IMG/VR virus record: IMGVR_UViG_3300035001_000008
Coordinates: 1 to 64,000 of that record
Strand: one strand, 5' to 3'
Origin: a virus
Length of the DNA: 64,000 nucleotides
Below are positions 43,059 to 50,441 of the stretch, piece after piece. The notes under the pieces were generated by a model. It did not search any database, was not told the origin of the DNA, and saw only the letters and a program-made list of their open reading frames with translations. Position numbers and translations under genes: made by a program. The stretch's first letter is position 1; every line of letters begins with the position of its first letter.

Positions 43059-44995
43059 CTCAATTCAGCAGCCCTTTCAAGAGGTATATACTTTCTATCA
43101 GATACTCTGCTATCTAATTCAATAGGGTCGCTTACAGACCCATCTAGACGTAGCTCTACCCATTCATCGCTACGCTTAGCGACATCAAAAGATTTAAGTT
43201 CACTTAATTTAATTTCTTTAATGCTTTTCATAAACTCAGATGGCATCGCACCTAAGTAAGTAGCCTTAGCTTCTTTTAATGACGTTACACCTAAGATAAA
43301 TTTATATTCGTCAAATTCACCGTTAATTACTTGTTCAACTACGAATAGTTTAGGTGAATCTAATTTAGTGCCGACATAACAATCAAGTGCCATGCCATCA
43401 GCACCTTTAGTATTTTGGATATATCCATAACCCGCAGTTAAAGTTTTACCGTGTCTGGTATCAAAAGGTAGGTATTGCAGACCAATAGAAAGACCTTGCC
43501 ATTTAATTACTTTTTTAGCTTTAGTTAAATCATCCAAATTAAATTTAGAATCCCAATCTTCTCTAGGTTTAGTTTTTTCTTTAGGTTCAGGTTCTTTTAC
43601 TTCAGGGGTAGTGCCATCTTCCATTGAATCAGTGTCAGCCTCTATAACGGCTTCTAAGGCTTCAGTAAAATCATCTCTAAGTGTAATCTGCTGATTGAAC
43701 TTGTAACCGTTGAGCCTCTGTCTAGATTCACTTGGGTGCATTGAACCCGATTCAATACGGATTTTATCAGTTTCAGCAAATAACTTTTCAATTTCAGCTT
43801 GTTCTTTACCAGTTAGTTGTAACGCAGATTCCCAAGTAAAACCGAATCCTTTAGGAATGGTGCCGCCTGTCGGCCCGTCTTTTGAGAGCAGCACGTATTC
43901 CCCTAAACGTCTACGTGGTGCAGTCCATATGGTGTTTTGGAAATTTGCTACAAACTCAGACCATAATCTTTCGTCAGTTTTACCCCCTTCACTTAATGCA
44001 TTTTGTCCAGAATGGCCTAATAGTTTAGATTTGGGGAAACCTGTAGCAGTTAATAGAAAATCTTCCATTCTTTGTAGAACAGGGTCGATACCTCCAAACG
44101 ACCTATTCAAATATGAGACTGTCTCCGACTCAGAATCGTGCATTACGCCCTTAAGGGACGAAATTCCCATCTGAATAGCGACAAATCTATTAACTAAAGC
44201 TGACGTATCGCCGCTTTGAGCAAGTGTTGCTAGCCCTTTTAGTCCATAGGTAAAAACTGAATAATCAGCAAGCATTCCACCTACTGAATAATAAGATTGT
44301 AAATAAGTAGATAATTCCGAAAAGCAAGCTTGAATAGCCGAGTCATTATACCCACCGTTATATCTCAATCCCCTAGCCATTAACCTTTTGCCAGGGAATC
44401 TAAGAACTCTATCACTATGAATTATCTGCGTATTTAATGACTTAAATTCATCGGATACATCTTGATTAATATTAAATCGGTAATCTTTAGGATTAACAAT
44501 AGAACCCGATGTATTTGGTTGAAGCATATCCCGTTCAAGTACTTCAAGCCAAGCAACACTTTTTATGTTGTCACGGTCTACAGGTTCATTTATTTCTCTT
44601 CCATCTTGTAGATCTAGGACTATCCAGCCATCTCCATTTAAACGACCTTCTACTGAAGCTTCTGTAAATGCTTCAATTACTCCTAAGTTTGAGCAATACT
44701 CATCCATTGCCGATACTAAATCGGATGAATCCTCTCCCTCAGTATGGCCGAATGAAAAGGTGCCCCAGTGCTTTGAAGCCGCCTCACAAGGCAATAGCAC
44801 AAGCTTCTCAACAATTTTATTTGAACGGAATAAACCTAGACGTTCTTCAGATGTAAGAATCCTAGGAGCGATATTGACTTCTACCCCTTCGATTTTACTA
44901 CGCGCACTACCATGACCCGTATTATTATTAGACACAGATGCACTGAGAGCTGAAATCAGCGACCCATCGTTCCTAAAGTCGTCTAAGTCTGTCAT
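43016..44995 (-). CDS. Portal protein, DUF1073-like, with inorganic-pyrophosphatase-like C-terminal domain
   Basis: 659 residues. Residues about 1-440 look like a DUF1073 portal: EERLGLFRSNKIVEKLV, the long stem/wing region, SYLNRSFGGIDPVLQRM, and TGFPKSKLLGHSGQNALSEGG. Residues about 500-620 match the phage InPase-like domain (KTLTAGYGYIQNTKGADGMALDCYVG, LFVVEQ, GEFDEYKFILG). That domain is found attached to phage head proteins; its substrate is not known. The portal forms the ring for DNA packaging. It starts the minus-strand head operon, but no terminase is adjacent. Confidence 0.85.
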   Translation of the reverse strand: MTDLDDFRNDGSLISALSASVSNNNTGHGSARSKIEGVEVNIAPRILTSEERLGLFRSNKIVEKLVLLPCEAASKHWGTFSFGHTEGEDSSDLVSAMDEYCSNLGVIEAFTEASVEGRLNGDGWIVLDLQDGREINEPVDRDNIKSVAWLEVLERDMLQPNTSGSIVNPKDYRFNINQDVSDEFKSLNTQIIHSDRVLRFPGKRLMARGLRYNGGYNDSAIQACFSELSTYLQSYYSVGGMLADYSVFTYGLKGLATLAQSGDTSALVNRFVAIQMGISSLKGVMHDSESETVSYLNRSFGGIDPVLQRMEDFLLTATGFPKSKLLGHSGQNALSEGGKTDERLWSEFVANFQNTIWTAPRRRLGEYVLLSKDGPTGGTIPKGFGFTWESALQLTGKEQAEIEKLFAETDKIRIESGSMHPSESRQRLNGYKFNQQITLRDDFTEALEAVIEADTDSMEDGTTPEVKEPEPKEKTKPREDWDSKFNLDDLTKAKKVIKWQGLSIGLQYLPFDTRHGKTLTAGYGYIQNTKGADGMALDCYVGTKLDSPKLFVVEQVINGEFDEYKFILGVTSLKEAKATYLGAMPSEFMKSIKEIKLSELKSFDVAKRSDEWVELRLDGSVSDPIELDSRVSDRKYIPLERAAELSQSELKQLAKLEYK

Positions 44996-45119
44996 ATTAA
45001 ATAAAAATTTGATATAATGCCTTACCTAAGTCTATCTAATCTTTATCTAATGAGTATTGACGATTAAACAAGCAAGCGTTAAACTAAAAGGGTAAGTTTG
45101 AAATTAAGGAATTAATTAA

Positions 45120-45242
45120 ATGTCTAACCAAGCTAAGATTGCTCAACTACGGCAACAATACCAACAAGCTAAATCTGAGCCAGAAGCACGTAAGATTTTG
45201 CTTGAGATTCAAAAGCTGGAAAGGGAAGATTTCGGCATTTAA
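45120..45242 (+). CDS. Small helical protein
   Basis: 40 residues, a single Gln/Glu/Lys-rich helix with coiled-coil character. The start has AAGGA, an AT-only spacer and ATG, the same layout as its neighbours. Not recognised. Confidence 0.5.
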   Translation: MSNQAKIAQLRQQYQQAKSEPEARKILLEIQKLEREDFGI

Positions 45243-45304
45243 GTTAACGTTAAATTAATGCATCTACCTTATCTAAAACTAACTAAGGATTAAATTAAAT
45301 AGAT

Positions 45305-45442
45305 ATGCAACCAGGTTTGACTAAACTAAAAGCAGAGTTAGCATTGTCTGCTGAGATTGAAGCCAAACGTGCTTCAATCTCTGTTGAGCAAGCAGTGAAA
45401 GCTAACATTATATCTACCCTTGCTCAAGCTGCTGACTGGTAG
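45305..45442 (+). CDS. Small helical protein
   Basis: 45 residues, Ala-rich helix (LKAELALSAEIEAKRASIS) ending in DW. Ribosome-binding AAGGA is 15 nt before the ATG. Codon use matches the phage genes around it. Not recognised. Confidence 0.45.
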   Translation: MQPGLTKLKAELALSAEIEAKRASISVEQAVKANIISTLAQAADW

Positions 45443-45493
45443 ACTTAAAGGGTACATCTACCTTAAAGTAAATCTAAATAAGGACTTAATCAA

Positions 45494-45736
45494 ATGGCTT
45501 TATCTACAGAGACAATTAATAACAAACTGGCTAACGATTACGCAACAAGGTTTATCCTACTTCTCAAAAGTGAACCCTGGGATGTTGAATCAAAAAGCCA
45601 ACTTTCTATGCTCTTTGATTTTTACTCTGCTGGTGTGCTAGAAACAACCGCACCGATAAGCAGAGAAATTCTAAAACTAGACGCTGTAATCGGTATAGCT
45701 AAGTCAATTGTTCTAAATCAAAATGGATTGCTTTAG
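45494..45736 (+). CDS. Hypothetical small protein
   Basis: 80 residues, helical, with a FILLLKSEPW start region and hydrophobic helices that are not clearly membrane-spanning. Preceded by AAGGACTTAATCAA and ATG. Not recognised. Confidence 0.5.
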   Translation: MALSTETINNKLANDYATRFILLLKSEPWDVESKSQLSMLFDFYSAGVLETTAPISREILKLDAVIGIAKSIVLNQNGLL

Positions 45737-45772
45737 TTAAACTTAAAGGGGTTTAATCACCCCTTGAAATAT

Positions 45773-45848
45773 CTCTCATTAACTCAGCGCATAGAGTAGC
45801 GGGTTTCTACCCCGTTTGTCCTAGGTTGGAATCCTAGATGAGAGGCCA
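45773..45848 (+). tRNA. tRNA-Arg (UCU) with encoded CCA
   Basis: Acceptor CTCTCAT/ATGAGAG, D stem ACTC/GAGT, anticodon loop TTTCTAC (anticodon TCT), T stem CTAGG/CCTAG, discriminator G and then CCA at 45846-45848. The D loop lacks the usual GG pair and the T loop is TTGGAAT rather than TTCGAAT, so it is somewhat divergent. The phage genes use AGA often, so the tRNA may supplement the host pool. Confidence 0.85.
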
Positions 45849-45921
45849 GGGCGTTTGGCAGAGCGGATTATGCACCATGCTCATAACGTGGTTTAGACTG
45901 GTTCAATTCCAGTAGCGCCCA
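45849..45921 (+). tRNA. tRNA-Met (CAU) or tRNA-Ile2
   Basis: Starts the base after the CCA of the tRNA-Arg. Acceptor GGGCGTT/AGCGCCC, three-pair D stem, anticodon stem CCATG/CGTGG with loop CTCATAA (CAT), T stem ACTGG/CCAGT with loop TTCAATT. No CCA is encoded. CAU could be elongator Met or, if C34 becomes lysidine, Ile for AUA codons; the sequence alone does not decide. Confidence 0.85.
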
Positions 45922-45943
45922 TCTCAATTAAATAAAGGAAACA

Positions 45944-46159
45944 ATGACAGATAAACCAACGCCTAAACGAATGTCAATTAATTTAACGGGTGATGCTGCT
46001 GAGTATCTAGAAGATCTTGCTGAATCGCAGGGCATAACTCAAACTGAAGCACTACGTAGAGCTATTGCAACCGAATCTTATATTCAGAAATCAATCAAAG
46101 AAGGCTATAGGGTTTTACTTCAGAACAAGGATGAAATTAGAGAAATTGTTTTTAGGTAA
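45944..46159 (+). CDS. Ribbon-helix-helix regulator
   Basis: 71 residues. RMSINLTGDAAEYLEDLAES is the strand-helix part and ITQTEALRRAIATESYI the second helix of a CopG/Arc-type ribbon-helix-helix fold, which binds DNA as a dimer. Directly downstream of the tRNAs, with AAGGAAACA before the start. Confidence 0.78.
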   Translation: MTDKPTPKRMSINLTGDAAEYLEDLAESQGITQTEALRRAIATESYIQKSIKEGYRVLLQNKDEIREIVFR

Positions 46160-46227
46160 GGGTTAATTAAAACAACAGACTCATCTAAAATAGGTATTAC
46201 TATACTTATTTCAAAAGTGCATCAAAC

Positions 46228-46437
46228 ATGCTCAGCAAACATTTATTTGTCAAAAGAAATACTGTTGTTCTTAAATCAACGGCTACTGCTTGGGATCTAT
46301 CTACTGAGTACGATGTTAATTTATTCACCGTTGAAAGACAATTAAAGTTATTTGGAATATGTCTACATTCCAAAGCAATCTTTGCTGATTTTGATGTAAA
46401 TGTCTGTAATGAGTATATTAGGGAATTTAAGGATTAA
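46228..46437 (+). CDS. Hypothetical protein with HTH-like region
   Basis: 69 residues. The segment ATAWDLSTEYDVNLFTVERQLKLFG resembles a helix-turn-helix, and the rest is short. It is 4 nt before the next gene, which suggests an operon. Assignment tentative. Confidence 0.5.
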   Translation: MLSKHLFVKRNTVVLKSTATAWDLSTEYDVNLFTVERQLKLFGICLHSKAIFADFDVNVCNEYIREFKD

Positions 46438-46441
46438 ATAA

Positions 46442-46666
46442 ATGGAAACTAATTATCAAAATGAACTTGAAGAAGTTCTAAATTACTGCCTTAAACACAA
46501 ATACTCATTTAATTATTCCTATACGCCGCATTCAAGTAGACATTACTTCTACATCACTTCAGATGACTTTGATGTAATGGAGCAAGGAATAGCACACACT
46601 AAAGAAAAAGCGTTTGCAGATTTTATGTTAGATTTTAAGGCACGTAGAATTAAATATAAGGATTAA
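46442..46666 (+). CDS. Hypothetical protein
   Basis: 74 residues, Tyr/His/Phe-rich with a helix at each end and strands between. Preceded by AAGGATTAAATAA and ATG. Not recognised. Confidence 0.5.
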   Translation: METNYQNELEEVLNYCLKHKYSFNYSYTPHSSRHYFYITSDDFDVMEQGIAHTKEKAFADFMLDFKARRIKYKD

Positions 46667-46670
46667 TTAA

Positions 46671-47069
46671 ATGATTTTCCTTTTAATTGAAAAATATCTA
46701 AAAGACTCAAGTATTGAAGTTACTAAAGTTAATAATTCACTGAGAGTTAAGTTATTAAACAGCACTGGATACTTTTATGCTGACATGGCGCTATCTGATG
46801 AGCATTTAGTTACAGTATCAGAACTACCTTACACTTTAGAATATGCGGGTAAGTCATCAGGGTATGGAGAAAAGGGTATTCTAACACTCAATACTAGATT
46901 AAACTCTGCTTGGTTAGCTACTCAAGACAATAAGTTAATTCTTAAAAGCACTCAACCAGAAAGAGATTTAACTAAATATACGCTCCTAAGAGATTTAGCT
47001 TACTTTGTTAAAGCACATGCCTATATTTGCTACAAAATTGAAAATGGTGTGATGGGTAAAAGAGAATAA
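46671..47069 (+). CDS. Hypothetical protein
   Basis: 132 residues, beta-rich centre and helical ends. Preceded by AAGGATTAATTAA and ATG, the same leader as its neighbours. It ends just before a strong terminator. Not recognised. Confidence 0.5.
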   Translation: MIFLLIEKYLKDSSIEVTKVNNSLRVKLLNSTGYFYADMALSDEHLVTVSELPYTLEYAGKSSGYGEKGILTLNTRLNSAWLATQDNKLILKSTQPERDLTKYTLLRDLAYFVKAHAYICYKIENGVMGKRE

Positions 47070-47073
47070 AAAC

Positions 47074-47097
47074 AAAGCCCCAATTAAGGGGCTTTTT
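47074..47097 (+). terminator. Strong intrinsic terminator
   Basis: AAAGCCCC-AATTAA-GGGGCTTT, eight perfect pairs, followed by TTTTT. It ends the small-gene operon that follows the tRNAs. Confidence 0.85.
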
Positions 47098-47162
47098 AGT
47101 TTGATTTAATACTCTTATGTATAATCTTGTATCACGTTAGATATTTGTGTTAAAATTATAGA

Positions 47163-48356
47163 ATGAGAAACGTAGCCAAGGTTAGAATTTATCCCACTCC
47201 TGAGCAACAGCAGTTGTTAACGCAGTCTTTTGGTTGTGCTAGGTGGTTTTGGAATTATGCTCTAGCTTTGAATAACGAAACTTATAAAGAGACTGGAAAA
47301 GGTTTATCTAGGCAAGGCTATAACGACTTGCTGCCCGACTTAAAGAAAGAGCATCCTTGGTTAAAGGATTGCTATTCTCAAGTTTTGCAGTCTGTCAGCT
47401 TAAACTTGTCTAGGGCTTTTATCAACTTCTTTGAAGGACGGGCAAAATACCCTAACTTCAAGAGCAAGCATGGAAAACAATCTATCCAGTATCCTCAACA
47501 TGTTAAATTGCTAAATGGCAAAATTAAGCTACCTAAAATAGGAGAAGTTAAAGCAAAACTACACCGTACATTTGAAGGAAAGCTAAAGACTGTAACCATT
47601 AGCCTAAACAAAGCAGGTAAGTATCACGCTTCTTTATTGTTTGATGATGGTACACCTGATTTAGTGCCTAGCTCAGAAGGTAAAGCTATTGGAATTGACT
47701 TAGGGTTAACTCACTTCGCTATCACCTCAGATGGTTCTAAATATGATAACCCCAGACATTTAAGCAAGCGGGCTAAGAATCTAAAGCGTAAGCAACAGAA
47801 ACTATCTCGCAAACAAAAAGGGTCTGGTAAGCGTAACAAAGCCCGCAAGATTGTCGCACGGGTACATGATCGTATTGCCAATACTCGTAAAGATTTTCAG
47901 CATAAACTATCCCGTAAAATTGTTGACGAAAACCAAGTCATCATTACTGAGGATTTAGCTGTTAAGAACATGGTTAAAAATCACAATCTAGCCAAAGCAA
48001 TCTCTGATTGTGGATGGTCTAGCTTTACAACCATGCTCAAATACAAGGCCGAGAAAGAAGGTAAAGTCTATTTACAGATTGGTAGATTTTTTCCTTCAAG
48101 TAAGACTTGTAATGTATGCCTACATCAAGTTGATAGCTTATCTCTAAATATTCGTAGTTGGGAATGTCCTAGCTGTAAAACAAAGCATGATAGAGATGTG
48201 AATGCTGCTATCAATATCAGAGATGAAGGTCTAAGGATTCTAGCGTTAGGAACTAGCGCTACTGCCCAAGGAGGGAAGGTAAGTCCAAAGCGGGGGCGTA
48301 GGTCATCCGTAGAGGCTCATCCTGTTGAGTTGGGAAATCCAAAACTTACCATATAG
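47163..48356 (+). CDS. tnpB: TnpB, IS605/IS1341-type RNA-guided nuclease
   Basis: 397 residues. RuvC-like catalytic residues are all present: D179 (GIDLGL), E263 (ITEDL) and D345 (HDRDVNAA). A zinc finger is formed by C316/C319 and C335/C338. The N-terminal helix-turn-helix/wedge domain begins ARWFWNYALALN. TnpB cuts DNA using an RNA made from the 3' end of its own gene and the transposon right end. No tnpA is nearby, so this is an IS1341-type single-gene element that needs a helper to move. It seems intact. Confidence 0.93.
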   Translation: MRNVAKVRIYPTPEQQQLLTQSFGCARWFWNYALALNNETYKETGKGLSRQGYNDLLPDLKKEHPWLKDCYSQVLQSVSLNLSRAFINFFEGRAKYPNFKSKHGKQSIQYPQHVKLLNGKIKLPKIGEVKAKLHRTFEGKLKTVTISLNKAGKYHASLLFDDGTPDLVPSSEGKAIGIDLGLTHFAITSDGSKYDNPRHLSKRAKNLKRKQQKLSRKQKGSGKRNKARKIVARVHDRIANTRKDFQHKLSRKIVDENQVIITEDLAVKNMVKNHNLAKAISDCGWSSFTTMLKYKAEKEGKVYLQIGRFFPSSKTCNVCLHQVDSLSLNIRSWECPSCKTKHDRDVNAAINIRDEGLRILALGTSATAQGGKVSPKRGRRSSVEAHPVELGNPKLTI

Positions 48357-48374
48357 ATTAGGTAAGTTTTGGAT
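48337..48374 (+). mobile_element. Right-end hairpin of the TnpB element and likely guide-RNA scaffold
   Basis: ATCCAAAACTTACC and GGTAAGTTTTGGAT pair perfectly over 14 bp across a 10-nt loop, overlapping the tnpB stop codon. In IS200/IS605 elements the right end carries such a hairpin and the guide RNA runs through it into the flanking DNA. There is no T-run, so a terminator is less likely. The left end was not located. Confidence 0.6.
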
Positions 48375-48381
48375 AGTTCAC

Positions 48382-48741
48382 TTAACTATCTTCTCTCCAA
48401 AATCCTACTACTTTAAGGTTTTTATTTAGACCCATAACACTATGTAAGACTTTACAGATAAGGTCTTTGTTAGCCTCAAAGTCTTTTTGAAGTTCATCGT
48501 CTAAAATACCATCCTCCTTAGCGGATTGATTCGCATATACACATAACTGAAATACCTTTTCCATATACATTGAATCAATGTGATCTGCTGATGTGTAATT
48601 AGCTAACTTAGTTAAAACAGTTGGGTTTACTGAATCATTAGCCCCTACAACATTAGAGAAATGAGCACCTACGTTTAATACAGTTTTATACAAAAAGTCA
48701 GCAGTCTTACCATCCCAATTGTCACCTTTAATTGTATTCAT
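48382..48741 (-). CDS. Hypothetical protein
   Basis: 119 residues, helical, acidic, with Asn/Asp-rich loops. It is downstream of thyX on the same strand, 11 nt apart, so probably in its operon. The right end of the TnpB element stops close to its 3' end. Not recognised. Confidence 0.55.
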   Translation of the reverse strand: MNTIKGDNWDGKTADFLYKTVLNVGAHFSNVVGANDSVNPTVLTKLANYTSADHIDSMYMEKVFQLCVYANQSAKEDGILDDELQKDFEANKDLICKVLHSVMGLNKNLKVVGFWREDS

Positions 48742-48752
48742 TGATTACCGTC

Positions 48753-49541
48753 CTAGGGTGCTAGCTTTGCCCGCTTAAATCGGTTCTTTTCGTAAAACTC
48801 CCAAACCTCAGGAACCCATTCTTCTAGATAAGGAACCATCAGTTCACAAAGCCATTGTATTTCAAGTTGGGCATCGGCCTTTGCCCTTAAGTCTAAAAAG
48901 TGTAGCAGACTTCTAAGGTTAAAGCTAACTACAAAGTGTTGTCTTACATCAAATGGAATTAAGCCTCTAGCATGTTCTTCTGAAAAACCTTGCTCAATCC
49001 TATCACGGTAATGAAAAGCAGCATTCATGGCTAGGTTAATATCTTCAGCCCTATCAGATTTTGTATATTCATACTTTTTACCCTTCCTATCGGTGTAAAA
49101 ACCCACAGGCCGTAGGTAGAACGTTTTCTCGATAGCTTCTAGTACGTCATCAGCCTCTATAGCATTGCAGATACGCTTACCAGAGTATCGAAAACTCTGC
49201 ACATCGAAAGAGGTAGAAATGCGATGTGTGCGGGCTTGCTGCATTACTGAATGGGGAAAATAGCCCACGTTGAATGTAATTTGCGGGTGTTCTATGACGC
49301 CCCAATGCCCAAACTTGACACAATGGCTAATTACCCGTCTACCAGCCTCAGACTCCTTTAGAATCTCACTAGGGTTCATCGGGTCTACCCATAGCCCGTT
49401 GTATGCTGTTACAGGTTCGACAGGATTAAACAACTCATCTGATACTAGTTTCTCTGAGTAGTCAGTATGCATAGCTGCATAACATAGCTTTTGCGGGTTG
49501 GGTGTTTTGGCTAACAACTCAACTCTAAATAATTTATCCAT
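48753..49541 (-). CDS. thyX: Flavin-dependent thymidylate synthase ThyX
   Basis: 262 residues from ATG at 49541 with AAGGGA upstream; the frame is open to a TTG at 49559. ThyX makes dTMP from dUMP with FAD and methylene-tetrahydrofolate. The signature RTHRISTSFDVQSFRYSG matches the ThyX motif, and HVVSFNLRSLLHFLDLRA-type residues (here FVVSFNLRSLLHFLDLR) complete the dUMP site. Phages often carry it to raise thymidine supply for replication. Divergent from the gene at 49624 across a shared motif-bearing gap. Confidence 0.95.
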   Translation of the reverse strand: MDKLFRVELLAKTPNPQKLCYAAMHTDYSEKLVSDELFNPVEPVTAYNGLWVDPMNPSEILKESEAGRRVISHCVKFGHWGVIEHPQITFNVGYFPHSVMQQARTHRISTSFDVQSFRYSGKRICNAIEADDVLEAIEKTFYLRPVGFYTDRKGKKYEYTKSDRAEDINLAMNAAFHYRDRIEQGFSEEHARGLIPFDVRQHFVVSFNLRSLLHFLDLRAKADAQLEIQWLCELMVPYLEEWVPEVWEFYEKNRFKRAKLAP

Positions 49542-49623
49542 AAATCCCTTATATAACAAGCGTTTACCATACCATTCTACTCTATCTAATGTTAAACTAG
49601 GGGAGTGATTAGGACTAAATTAA

Positions 49624-50439
49624 ATGAAATACGCAACGTCGCTATACTACGGTGGAAATCTAGTTAATGCTATTCAGTGCAAACATCAAGACTTTCTAAA
49701 AATTATACCGATGTGCCCTGAGTGCAAAGAACCCGTATTCCTTAGACAGGCATCTAAAACTGCTAGTGCTTGCTGGTGCCATTTTAAGGGAAGTAAGTCT
49801 GATATTGCACTGTGTGAGCTAAGGGTAAACAGTTATTCAGATAACAAGCGTAAAAGACTAGCTAATACAGCAAGAAATCAATTACTCGCATTGTTACGTA
49901 AACACTTTTGGAAAGTATGGCATTCCGAACCAAATAAAATAAAAACTCATGAACTGAATGAAGCTAACTTATTGACAAATCATAAGAGCGAATGGAAGAC
50001 TGAGCTTTATAAAATTATGTGGTGGCACCACATAAACCACGCTGAAAACTCTAAGCAGATGCTTGAGTTTTATATTAATCACTATCTCGTAGAAACTAGG
50101 AACTTTACAGATGGTATGAAAGGTGAGGATAACGTTTTAAGGGATCTTGAAAAGTGCTATCAAGAAAGTACGTTACTGCATAGACATTATCAACAAAACG
50201 TTGTAAGCGTGGTGTTTGATTTCTTGAGTACTGCAAAGACTCGCGAGATAACATGTGCTATGTATTTACTTGCCATACATAGCGCCAATACAATGGATGC
50301 TTTTAACTTAGGTGATAACGGAATATTAGACCTTAACTTACTCAAAACAAATAAAGATGTGAGGTTCAAGCTTACTGAAAACGTTTTAATTTCTCTTACA
50401 GTTGCACCTTGGTGGGATATGTTGAGGGAGGTTATTTAA
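49624..50439 (+). CDS. CoiA-like zinc-binding protein
   Basis: 271 residues. The N-terminus (about 10-75) has the layout of competence protein CoiA: an AIQCKH strand, PMCPECKEPVFLRQ and a CHFK...C region, giving a small zinc knuckle. The remainder is helical and could be a nuclease-like or unrelated domain; no catalytic motif is clear. It is 2 nt before the helicase gene, so the two are probably co-expressed. Confidence 0.55.
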   Translation: MKYATSLYYGGNLVNAIQCKHQDFLKIIPMCPECKEPVFLRQASKTASACWCHFKGSKSDIALCELRVNSYSDNKRKRLANTARNQLLALLRKHFWKVWHSEPNKIKTHELNEANLLTNHKSEWKTELYKIMWWHHINHAENSKQMLEFYINHYLVETRNFTDGMKGEDNVLRDLEKCYQESTLLHRHYQQNVVSVVFDFLSTAKTREITCAMYLLAIHSANTMDAFNLGDNGILDLNLLKTNKDVRFKLTENVLISLTVAPWWDMLREVI

Positions 50440-50441
50440 TA

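Noticed and set aside
48337-48374. Hairpin after tnpB as an intrinsic terminator
   Set aside because: No T-run on either strand, and it overlaps the coding end; a transposon right-end structure is more likely.
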